Shown: piece by piece, positions 1 through 7,406 of the stretch
Numbering within the stretch: position 1 is the stretch's first letter
How the letters are laid out: every line of letters begins with the position of its first letter
Made by a program: the position numbers and the translations under genes
NCBI RefSeq assembly: GCF_001426525.1
Contig: NZ_LMEW01000002.1
Location: 157,590 to 221,589 of the forward strand
From: Massilia sp. Root133
GTDB taxonomy: Bacteria; Pseudomonadota; Gammaproteobacteria; Burkholderiales; Burkholderiaceae_D
DNA length: 64,000 nt
Direction of reading: 5' to 3'
The notes under the pieces: generated by a model
Seen by the model: only the letters and a program-made list of their open reading frames with translations
Told to the model about the DNA's origin: nothing
Databases searched by the model: none

Positions 1-1139
1 CGCCGGCCGACGAGGACGGTGCCCGGCTGAATGCGATGGTGAAGGCGGTCCGCCGCGAGGAACACGACATGCATGCCTACATCCGCTTCCGCGAGCGCCC
101 GGAAGAAGCCGGCCCGCCGCGCTTCGTCGCCTGGTACGAGCCGCGCCACGACGTGCTGCCCCAGGTGGCCGACCATTTTGTCTCGCGCATGGGCAAGGTC
201 AGCTGGATGATCGCCACGCCCGAGGCGAGCGTCCTGTGGGACGGCCATACGCTGCACAACACGGGCCCGCTGGTGCGCGATGCGGCCGATCTCGAAGACA
301 CGGGCGAGGCCTTGTGGCTGACCTATTACCGCAGCGTGTTCAATCCGGCCCGCCTGAACACGAACGTGATGCACCAGCATATCCAGTCGGACCGGTGGAA
401 GAATTTGCCGGAGGCGAAGATCGTGCCGCACATGGTCAGCGAGGCGGCGCTGGGCGCGCGCAAGGTGGGGCAGTACGAGGCCGTCGGCCAGCGCAAGGGC
501 ACGACGATCCCGATCGCCCCCGAGGACGCTCAGCCGGAACGCCAGCAGCCGTCGAAACTGGACGAATGCCGGCGCTGCGAGCTGTGGCAGTTCGCGACGC
601 AGGCCGTGGGCGGCGAGGGACCCAGGCGCGCGAAGATCATGTTCGTCGGCGAGCAGCCGGGCGACCAGGAAGACCTGGCGGGGCAGCCGTTCGTCGGCCC
701 GGCCGGCAAGCTGCTGGACCGCGTGTGCGAGGCGGCCGGTGTCGACCGCGACACGATCTACGTCACCAACGCCGTCAAGCATTTCAAATGGGAGCCGCGC
801 GGCAAGCGGCGCCTGCACAAGACGCCGGTCCAGCGCGAAATCGAGGCCTGCCACTACTGGCTCGACAAGGAATTGGCGAGCGTCAAGCCGACCGTCATCG
901 TGGCCCTCGGCGCCACGGCGTTGAAGTCGGTGCTGCGCACGGCGAACGTCACGCTCAAGAATTCCCTCGGCAAACCGCTGCGCCATGAAGGGCACTGGGT
1001 CGTCACGACATACCACCCGTCGTATGTTCTGCGCGTGCCGGGCGAGGACGCGAAGCGCGAGGCCTTTAACACGATGGTCGAGGGCCTCAAGCTGGCGCAC
1101 GAGCTCCTGGATCGCCCGGTCGACGTACCGGACGCGTGA
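1..1139 (+). CDS. UdgX family uracil-DNA binding protein (DUF4130-UDG fusion), 5'-truncated
   Basis: The reading frame is already open at the left edge (codons from base 3), so the N-terminus lies outside the window. The visible N-terminal part (RREEHDMHAYIRFRE, then a YEPRHDVLPQVADHF stretch) is the DUF4130 type often fused in front of a family-4-like uracil-DNA glycosylase. The C-terminal half has the glycosylase motif GEQPGDQEDLAGQPFVGPAG and the R-loop GKRRLHKTP that marks UdgX. In mycobacterial UdgX the histidine of KRRIH attacks the deoxyribose and leaves a covalent protein-DNA adduct at uracil; here Ile is replaced by Leu but the His is kept. A Cys-rich element (DECRRCELW) fits the Fe-S cluster of this family. 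Probable role: recognition of uracil in DNA. A radical-SAM partner often sits upstream in relatives, which cannot be checked here. Confidence 0.9.
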   Translation, partial: PADEDGARLNAMVKAVRREEHDMHAYIRFRERPEEAGPPRFVAWYEPRHDVLPQVADHFVSRMGKVSWMIATPEASVLWDGHTLHNTGPLVRDAADLEDTGEALWLTYYRSVFNPARLNTNVMHQHIQSDRWKNLPEAKIVPHMVSEAALGARKVGQYEAVGQRKGTTIPIAPEDAQPERQQPSKLDECRRCELWQFATQAVGGEGPRRAKIMFVGEQPGDQEDLAGQPFVGPAGKLLDRVCEAAGVDRDTIYVTNAVKHFKWEPRGKRRLHKTPVQREIEACHYWLDKELASVKPTVIVALGATALKSVLRTANVTLKNSLGKPLRHEGHWVVTTYHPSYVLRVPGEDAKREAFNTMVEGLKLAHELLDRPVDVPDA

Positions 1140-1254
1140 ACGTTGCTGTTGCGACATATGCATGTCAAAGTTGTAACACTTCGTTGCCTTGATAGGCTAA
1201 GCTCATCGGTGGCGCTAAGCTTTTGCGCACACAACAACAACGATGGGATGCCCG

Positions 1255-2280
1255 ATGAGCAAACGGTATGCATGTGCGCTTTACCTGAGTTTCCTGACCC
1301 TGCCGGTCCTGGCCCAGACCGCGCCCGAGCCTGAACCCGCGCCCGCGCCCGCCGCCGTCGAGGCCGCCGATGCCGTCCCCGCGACCGTCGTGGTCGAAGG
1401 CCGCCGGCCCGGTCCCGGCGTCTGGAAAGTCTCGAAGGGCGACCACGTGATGTGGGTGTTCGGCGTGTATTCCCCGCTGCCGCAAAAGATGGAGTGGGAT
1501 GCGGCGCGCGTGGAGCGTCTTGTCGGCAAGTCGCAGGAAGTGCTGACGCGGCCGGGGGCCCGCATGGAGGTCGGCTTCTTCCGGGGCCTGACGCTGCTGC
1601 CGACCGCGATCGGCATCGACAAGAATCCGGACGGCGCCACGCTGCACGACGTGCTCCCGGCGGACGTGTATGCGCGTTGGCAGGTATTGAAGGGCAAGTA
1701 TATCGGCGATGACGACGGCATCGAGCGGCGCCGCCCGATCTTCGTCGCCGATACGCTGCTGAGCAAGGGCTTGTCGAAAAGCGGCCTGACCCAGAATACC
1801 GGCGTGGAAGAGCAGATCGAAAAGGCGGCCAAGCACAACAAGGTCAAGATCACGTCGACGGCGCTCAGCATGGACGTCGACGATCCCCGTGCGCTGATGA
1901 AGGAATTCAAGAAGTCGCAGGTGGAAGACGTGGCGTGCTTCACCAAGACCCTGGAACGGCTGGAAGGCGATATCGACGCCATGCGCGTGCGCGCGAACGC
2001 CTGGGCCAATGGCAATATCGCCGAGATGTCGAGCCTCGATTATGCCGAGCGCGACAAGGCGTGCAACGACGCCATCTTCAACAGCCAGTTCGCCAAGAAC
2101 TCTCCCGCATTCCAGCATCTTCCTGAGCGCATCCGTGCCAACTGGATGAAGGCGGCCGAGAAGGCATTGGCCGACAACACGGCGACATTTGCGCTCCTGC
2201 CGATGAAGAACGTCATCGGTCCGCAGAGCTACCTGGCCGACCTGCAGGCGCAGGGCTATACGGTCGAGAGCCCGAAATAA
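1255..2280 (+). CDS. TraB/GumN-like secreted protein, copy 1
   Basis: Protein of about 341 residues with a signal peptide (basic SKR, hydrophobic YACALYLSFLTLPVLA, likely cut before QTAPEP) and a Pro/Glu/Ala-rich linker, so it is probably periplasmic. The segment VMWVFGVYSPLP followed by RVERLVGKSQEVL aligns in position with the GTxH and following helix of the TraB/GumN family, but the usual His is missing. An ATG at 1243 is also in frame; 1255 gives the cleaner signal peptide. It is followed after 10 bases by a close paralogue. The substrate is unknown, and the family assignment rests on architecture and partial motif similarity only. Confidence 0.75.
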   Translation: MSKRYACALYLSFLTLPVLAQTAPEPEPAPAPAAVEAADAVPATVVVEGRRPGPGVWKVSKGDHVMWVFGVYSPLPQKMEWDAARVERLVGKSQEVLTRPGARMEVGFFRGLTLLPTAIGIDKNPDGATLHDVLPADVYARWQVLKGKYIGDDDGIERRRPIFVADTLLSKGLSKSGLTQNTGVEEQIEKAAKHNKVKITSTALSMDVDDPRALMKEFKKSQVEDVACFTKTLERLEGDIDAMRVRANAWANGNIAEMSSLDYAERDKACNDAIFNSQFAKNSPAFQHLPERIRANWMKAAEKALADNTATFALLPMKNVIGPQSYLADLQAQGYTVESPK

Positions 2281-2290
2281 GGAACACGCC

Positions 2291-3295
2291 ATGACGAAGA
2301 CAATCAACGGGTATGTGTTCTCGTTGGCTCTGCTGGTCCCGCCGGCGTTCGCGCAGAGCGTGGACCAGACCGCGCAACCCGCCGACGGCGTTCCCGCGAC
2401 GGTCGTCATCGAAGGCCGCCGTCCCGGCCCCGGCGTGTGGAAGGTGTCGAAGGGAACGCACGTGATGTGGGTCTTCGGCACCTATTCTCCGCTGCCGCGG
2501 AAGATGGAATGGGATGCGTCGCGCGTCGAGCGCCTCGTGGCGAAGTCGCAGGAAGTCCTGATGCCGCCCGTCGCGAAAGCCCACATCGGTTTCTTCAGCG
2601 GATTGACGGCCTTGCCCAGCCTCATCGGCATCAAGCGCAATCCGGACGATGCGGTGCTGCATGACGTGGTCCCGGCCGACGTCTACGCGCACTGGACGGT
2701 GCTGAAGGCCAAGTACGTCGGCGAAGACGACGGCATCGAGCATTACCGGCCCGTCTTCGCGGGCGAGGAACTGCTGCTCGCCGGCCTCAAGAAAAGCGGC
2801 CTGAGCTATGGGAGCGAAGTGCTCGGCAAGATCGAGGACGTCGCGAAAAAGAACAAGGTCAAAATGACCGACTCGGGCTATGACGTGATGGTCGACGACC
2901 CGCGCAAGCTCGTGCGCGACTTCAAGAATTCGCAGGTGGACGACCTCGTCTGCTTCACGAAGACGCTCGACACCCTGGACACCGATCTCGAAACGATGCG
3001 CGTGCGCGCGAATGCCTGGGCCAACGGCGACATCGGCGAGATCCGCGGCCTGAACTTCGCGGAGCGGCGGGATGCATGCCTGGACGCCGTCATGAACAGC
3101 TCGATCGCGAAGGACGCCGCGGCCCTGCGCCAGGTGCGCCAGCGCCTGCGCACCTCCTGGCTGAAGGCGGCGGAGAATGCGCTGGCCAGTAACGCCATCA
3201 CCTTCGCCGTGCTGGAGATCCAGGACATCCTCGGCCCGACGAGCTACCTGGCCGGCCTGCAGGCCAGGGGTTACGTCGTCGAAAGTCCGAGGTAA
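2291..3295 (+). CDS. TraB/GumN-like secreted protein, copy 2
   Basis: 334 residues with a signal peptide (MTKTINGYVFSLALLVPPAFA). It is collinear with the gene upstream: both share RRPGPGVWKVSKG, the VMWVFG-YSPLP segment, PADVYA, DPR, and MRVRANAWANG, so this is a tandem duplication that has diverged. The TAAGGAA at the end of copy 1 supplies its ribosome binding site, so the two are probably translated from one message. Its stop codon directly abuts the stop of the convergent epsC gene, leaving no room for a separate terminator. As in copy 1, the TraB-type GTxH motif reads GTYS and lacks the histidine. Confidence 0.75.
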   Translation: MTKTINGYVFSLALLVPPAFAQSVDQTAQPADGVPATVVIEGRRPGPGVWKVSKGTHVMWVFGTYSPLPRKMEWDASRVERLVAKSQEVLMPPVAKAHIGFFSGLTALPSLIGIKRNPDDAVLHDVVPADVYAHWTVLKAKYVGEDDGIEHYRPVFAGEELLLAGLKKSGLSYGSEVLGKIEDVAKKNKVKMTDSGYDVMVDDPRKLVRDFKNSQVDDLVCFTKTLDTLDTDLETMRVRANAWANGDIGEIRGLNFAERRDACLDAVMNSSIAKDAAALRQVRQRLRTSWLKAAENALASNAITFAVLEIQDILGPTSYLAGLQARGYVVESPR

Positions 3296-4228
3296 CTAAG
3301 CCGACTCGCCCGATATGTCCGATGCGCCCAGGTCGTCCTCGCGCGATGCGGCCTGGGCCACGCGGGCACCCGCCGGCACGTCGTGCGTCAGCCAGACATT
3401 GCCCCCGATGACGGCGCCCTTGCCGATCGTGATGCGGCCCAGCACGGTGGCGCCCGCATAGATGACGACGTCGTCCTCGACGACGGGATGGCGCGGCAAG
3501 CCCTTTTGCAGCGAGCCGTCGACATTCGCGGGGAAGCGCTTCGCGCCCAGCGTGACGGCCTGGTACAGGCGCACGCGCTGGCCGATGACGGCCGTCTCGC
3601 CGATCACGACGCCCGTGCCATGGTCGATGAAGAAGCCGGCACCGATCGTCGCGCCCGGATGGATGTCGATGCCCGTTTCCGCATGCGCCTGCTCGGCGAT
3701 GATGCGTGCGAGCAGCGGCAGGCCGAGTCCGTACAGACAATGCGCGAGGCGGTAATGGATCATCGCGTGGATGCCCGGATAGCACAGCAGCACTTCGTCG
3801 ACGCTGCGCGCGGCCGGGTCGCCCTGGAAGGCGGCGATCACGTCGCTGTCGAGCAGGGTGCGGATGCCGGGCAGCGCGGCGCCGAACGCGCGGGTGGCCT
3901 CGAGCGCCTGCGGCTCGATGTCGGTATGGGTCAGGTGGCGCAGCGCGGCGCTGTAACGCAGCTCGATGCGGACCTGGCGCAGCAGCGCGTGCAGGGCGGT
4001 GTCGAGCGCGTGCGCGACGTGGAAATCCTCGCTTTCCTGGCGCAGGTCGGGCGGGCCCAGGCGCAGCGGAAACAGCACGCCTTTCAACTGCCCGAGGATC
4101 GTCGCCAGCGCGTCGCGCGACGGAAACTCGATACCGCGCACCTCGCCGGCCGGACGATGCGCCTGGCGCCATTGCCGGCGCGCCTCGTTCAGGTCGCGCA
4201 CGATCGCGCCAATGTCGAAGTCGGCCAT
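3296..4228 (-). CDS. epsC: Serine O-acetyltransferase (EpsC type)
   Basis: 310-residue protein that transfers acetyl from acetyl-CoA to L-serine, giving O-acetylserine for cysteine synthesis. The N-terminal helical part runs to about residue 170; then comes the left-handed beta-helix with hexapeptide repeats (IDIHPGATIGAGFFIDHGTG, VVIGETAVIG, LYQAVTLG), including the catalytic His/Asp region and the terminal GGNVWLTHDVPAG. It is longer than E. coli CysE (273), matching the EpsC subgroup. I chose the ATG at 4228 because GGGAG lies 8 bases before it; a longer frame reaches 4309 but its extra 27 residues look like non-coding sequence. It is convergent with the TraB-like pair and divergent from tRNA-Gly. 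Confidence 0.93.
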   Translation of the reverse strand: MADFDIGAIVRDLNEARRQWRQAHRPAGEVRGIEFPSRDALATILGQLKGVLFPLRLGPPDLRQESEDFHVAHALDTALHALLRQVRIELRYSAALRHLTHTDIEPQALEATRAFGAALPGIRTLLDSDVIAAFQGDPAARSVDEVLLCYPGIHAMIHYRLAHCLYGLGLPLLARIIAEQAHAETGIDIHPGATIGAGFFIDHGTGVVIGETAVIGQRVRLYQAVTLGAKRFPANVDGSLQKGLPRHPVVEDDVVIYAGATVLGRITIGKGAVIGGNVWLTHDVPAGARVAQAASREDDLGASDISGESA

Positions 4229-4340
4229 CAGTCGTGCTCCCGGAGGCGGTGTTGGTCGGAAAGAATTGGCCTCACGGTGCCTCCGCTGTGCTGATGGACG
4301 AGTGTTCAATATACGAGCCCATCCATGGGTGGCTCAACGA

Positions 4341-4370
4341 ATTTTTCGACACAAGCTCATGTCGAAAAAT
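4341..4370. repeat. 30-bp palindrome between epsC and tRNA-Gly
   Basis: Two perfect 11-base arms, ATTTTTCGACA and TGTCGAAAAAT, flank an 8-base loop. The T run comes before the stem and the A run after it, on both strands, which is the wrong polarity for an intrinsic terminator. It lies about 110 bases before the epsC start and just ahead of the tRNA promoter, so an operator or upstream promoter element is more likely. No regulator is identified. Confidence 0.5.
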
Positions 4371-4377
4371 GTCTAAG

Positions 4378-4407
4378 GTGACAAAGGAACGTGAACCCGC
4401 GTAGAAT
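4378..4407 (+). promoter_or_regulatory. Promoter of tRNA-Gly
   Basis: A -35 like GTGACA (4378-4383) and a -10 TAGAAT (4402-4407) are 18 bases apart. The expected start point is a few bases before the mature tRNA 5' end at 4417. The -10 matches the sigma-70 consensus at 5 of 6 positions. Confidence 0.55.
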
Positions 4408-4416
4408 GCGGGCAAC

Positions 4417-4490
4417 GCGGGTGTAGCTCAATGGTAGAGCAGAAGCTTCCCAAGCTTACGACGAGGGTTCGATTCCCTTCACCCGCTCCA
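4417..4490 (+). tRNA. tRNA-Gly(CCC)
   Basis: 74-base cloverleaf with encoded CCA. Acceptor stem GCGGGTG/CACCCGC, D arm GCTC/GAGC with loop AATGGTA, anticodon loop TTCCCAA giving anticodon CCC (reads GGG), T arm GAGGG-TTCGATT-CCCTT, discriminator T. It closely resembles E. coli glyU. As I fold it, the top pair of the anticodon stem is a G-A mismatch; the other four pairs are good. Confidence 0.95.
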
Positions 4491-4587
4491 TGCTTCGATC
4501 CCTCCCCTGAAACATACCGACCGCTGCGCGCGCCCTGCGGCAAGCCCTTATGGCACACTGGCGTTGTTGCTTCAACCAGTGTCAATC

Positions 4588-6627
4588 ATGCAAGAAAACA
4601 GACAACAGTCTGACGAAAACCATGCCGGCGCCCTGATGTTCCTGAGCGGCGGCGGCGAAGTGGGCGCGACGATGCGTGCGCACGACTGGTCCACGTCGCC
4701 GCTGGGCCATCCGCGCACGTGGCCGCAGGCGCTGCGCACGGTCGTCGGGCTGATGCTGAACTCGAAATTCCCCATGTTCGTCGCCTGGGGGAAGGAACTC
4801 GCATTCCTGTACAACGATCCGTATCGCGAGGTCCTGGGCGACAAGCATCCGGCCGCGCTGGGCGGGCGGTTCCACGACATCTGGGCCGAGATCTGGCACG
4901 ACATCAGCCCGCTGATCGAACGCGCGCTGCGCGGCGAGGCGACGTATGCCGACCGCCTGTACCTCGTGATGAACCGCCACGGCTACGATGAGCCGACCTG
5001 GTTCACGTTCTCGTATTCGCCCGTGCGCGACGAGAACGGGGCCATCGCCGGCATGTATTGCGCGTGCGTCGAAGTCACCGAGCAGGTGCTGGCCGAGAAA
5101 TACCGCAACGAGGAGAACGAGCGGCTGCGCGGCCTGTTCTCGCAGGCGCCGGGGATCATGGCCGTGCTGCGCGGCCCCGAGCACGTGTTCGAGCTCACGA
5201 ACCAGTCGTACATGCAGCTGGTCGGCCACCGCCCGATCGTCGGCAAGCGCGCGCGCGACGCGCTGCCGGAAATCGTCGGCCAGGGCTTCCTCGAACTGCT
5301 CGACCGCGTGTACGCGACGGGCGAGCCGTTCGTCGGCCACGCGCTGCCCGTGCGCCTGCAGCGCGAACCGGAAGGGCCGCTGGAAGAACGCTACATCGAC
5401 TTCGTCTACCAGCCGATCCGCGACGAGAACGGCGCCGTCAGCGGCATCTTCGTGGAAGGCAGCGACGTCACCGACCGCAAGCTCGTCGAGGACGAGCTGC
5501 GCGCCGCCAACCGCCAGAAGGACCAGTTCCTCGCGATGCTGGCGCACGAGCTGCGCAATCCGCTCGCGCCCATCATGACGGCGGCCCAGCTGCTGAAGCT
5601 CGGCCGGCTGGACGCCAAGAGCGTGGCCAACGCCAGCGAGATCATCGTGCGCCAGGCCGAGCACATGACGGACCTCGTCAACGACCTGCTGGACGTCTCG
5701 CGCGTCACGCGCGGCCTCGTCACGCTGGAGAAGGACGAGCTGGACCTGAACGTGATCGTGTCCGCCGCCGTCGAGCAGGTGCGGCCGCTGATCGACGCGC
5801 GCCGCCATGCGCTGACCCTGCAACTGTCGGGCCAGCCGGCGCACGTGACGGGCGACCGCACGCGCCTCGTGCAGGTCATCTCGAACATCCTCAACAACGC
5901 CACCAAGTACACGGCGCCGGGCGGCCGCATCGTGCTGGCCGTGACCGTGGGCGACGAGCAGGTGACCGTGTCCGTGCGCGACAACGGCGTCGGCATCGCG
6001 CCGGAAGTCCTGCCGTACATCTTCGACCTGTTCACGCAGGCCGAGCGCACGCCCGACCGGTCGCAGGGCGGGCTCGGGATCGGCCTGGCGCTGGTGAAAA
6101 GCCTCGTCGCGCTGCACGGCGGCACCGTGCATGCCAGTAGCGAGGGCCTGGGACAGGGCAGCGAGTTCTCGATCTGCCTGCCGTGCGCGGCGCGCGCGCC
6201 GGCGGACGCGGCCAACGAGGGCGGCGCGGCCGCGGCGGGCGCGGTGCCGGACAATGGCAACCTGCGCGTGCTGGTCGTCGACGACAATGCCGATGCGGCC
6301 CAGATGCTGGCCGCGCTGCTCGAAGTGCAGGGCCACGCGGTCAGCGTCGAATACGATGCGCGCGGCGCGCTGGCGCGGGCGAAAAACGAGCATCCGGACG
6401 TCCTGCTGCTCGACATCGGCCTGCCCGACATGGACGGCTACGAACTGGCGCGGCGCCTGCGCGCCCAGCCCGAGAACGCGGGCGCCACGCTCGTCGCCCT
6501 GACCGGCTACGGCCAGAACCAGGACCGCGAGGAAGCCCAACAGGCCGGCTTCGACCATTACCTCGTCAAGCCGGCCGACCTGAACGAGGTCAACGAGGTG
6601 CTGGCCCGGGCGGAAGCGCGGCGTTGA
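4588..6627 (+). CDS. PAS-containing hybrid sensor histidine kinase with C-terminal receiver
   Basis: Soluble protein of about 679 residues with no membrane segment. Two PAS-like sensor domains (around residues 45-175 and 190-300) come first. Then a HisKA domain with H-box MLAHELRNPLAP, a HATPase domain (N-box SNILNNATKY, G1 DNGVGIAP, G2 GGLGIGLAL), and a receiver with DDNAD, phospho-acceptor LLDIGLPDMDG and the conserved Lys in YLVKPAD. It autophosphorylates on His and passes phosphate to its own Asp. No output domain is attached. The start is uncertain: an in-frame start at 4564 would add 8 residues. A single-receiver gene follows. Confidence 0.93.
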   Translation: MQENRQQSDENHAGALMFLSGGGEVGATMRAHDWSTSPLGHPRTWPQALRTVVGLMLNSKFPMFVAWGKELAFLYNDPYREVLGDKHPAALGGRFHDIWAEIWHDISPLIERALRGEATYADRLYLVMNRHGYDEPTWFTFSYSPVRDENGAIAGMYCACVEVTEQVLAEKYRNEENERLRGLFSQAPGIMAVLRGPEHVFELTNQSYMQLVGHRPIVGKRARDALPEIVGQGFLELLDRVYATGEPFVGHALPVRLQREPEGPLEERYIDFVYQPIRDENGAVSGIFVEGSDVTDRKLVEDELRAANRQKDQFLAMLAHELRNPLAPIMTAAQLLKLGRLDAKSVANASEIIVRQAEHMTDLVNDLLDVSRVTRGLVTLEKDELDLNVIVSAAVEQVRPLIDARRHALTLQLSGQPAHVTGDRTRLVQVISNILNNATKYTAPGGRIVLAVTVGDEQVTVSVRDNGVGIAPEVLPYIFDLFTQAERTPDRSQGGLGIGLALVKSLVALHGGTVHASSEGLGQGSEFSICLPCAARAPADAANEGGAAAAGAVPDNGNLRVLVVDDNADAAQMLAALLEVQGHAVSVEYDARGALARAKNEHPDVLLLDIGLPDMDGYELARRLRAQPENAGATLVALTGYGQNQDREEAQQAGFDHYLVKPADLNEVNEVLARAEARR

Positions 6628-6762
6628 ACGTTCTTGCGTGCGCGTATTGCCGCGCGGAACAAGGAGCGTTATCCTGAGTGCATGCCCTCCTGCGTAGGTT
6701 GCGCGCCGGGGCGGCGTATTTTCGTACCATAGTCAACGCGGGCGAAAAACGGGGACGAACAT

Positions 6763-7305
6763 ATGTACGACACCATCGAAGAGCCGCAGGAGATCAGTCT
6801 CCTCGAGCGGCATGGCGGGCAGGCGGCGACGCAGGGCGTGGGCCCGGACAAGGGGGCCGCGTCGACGGCCAGGTCGCCGCATGCGGGCCCGGCGCCCGCG
6901 GCGCGGGACGCCGCCGGCGCAGCCGCGGCCCAGCCGGGCGTGCGGCGCGTGCTCGTCGTCGACGACAACGCCGACGCCGCCCAGACGGTGGCGATGCTGC
7001 TGGAGGTGCTGGGCCACGAGGCGTCCATCGAATACGACCCGCTGCAGGCGCTCGCCTGCGCGCGCGATCGGTCCTTCGACGCGTTCGTCCTCGACATCGG
7101 CCTGCCGGGCATGGACGGCCACGAACTGGCGCGCCAGATCCGCGCGCTGCCGCGTGCGGCCGGGGCGCTGTTCATCGCGCTCACGGGCTATGGCCAGCAG
7201 CAGGACCGCGACGCATCGAAGGCCGCGGGTTTCCATTACCACTTCGTGAAGCCGGCCGACGTGGATGCGCTGGCGCAGGCGCTGGCGAAGGGCACGCCGG
7301 CCTGA
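6763..7305 (+). CDS. Single-domain response regulator
   Basis: 180 residues. The first 60 or so are an Ala/Pro/Gly-rich, probably unstructured tail; residues about 63-178 form a CheY-like receiver with VVDDNADAAQ, the phospho-acceptor in VLDIGLPGMDG, Thr in IALTGYG and Lys in HFVKPAD. It is strikingly similar to the receiver at the end of the kinase just upstream (DNADAAQ, LLEV-GH, EYD, LDIGLP-MDG-ELAR, LTGYGQ-QDR all shared), so it probably arose by duplication of that domain. It is a likely phosphate acceptor or sink for the same kinase. The start ATG is preceded by GGGGACGAAC. Confidence 0.9.
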   Translation: MYDTIEEPQEISLLERHGGQAATQGVGPDKGAASTARSPHAGPAPAARDAAGAAAAQPGVRRVLVVDDNADAAQTVAMLLEVLGHEASIEYDPLQALACARDRSFDAFVLDIGLPGMDGHELARQIRALPRAAGALFIALTGYGQQQDRDASKAAGFHYHFVKPADVDALAQALAKGTPA

Positions 7306-7406
7306 CGCGCGGCCTTGTCATCATCCCGTCACTTTCTTTTCTTACACTGCGAGTTGCTGAACAGTAACTGAGCGTGCATCCCCGCACGCCTTCTGACGGA
7401 ACCCGC

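Noticed and set aside
1165..2481. Long open antisense frame over the TraB-like genes
   Set aside because: It is a shadow of GC-rich coding sequence; the composition (runs of Arg, His, Gly, Val) and lack of a ribosome binding site are not those of a real protein.
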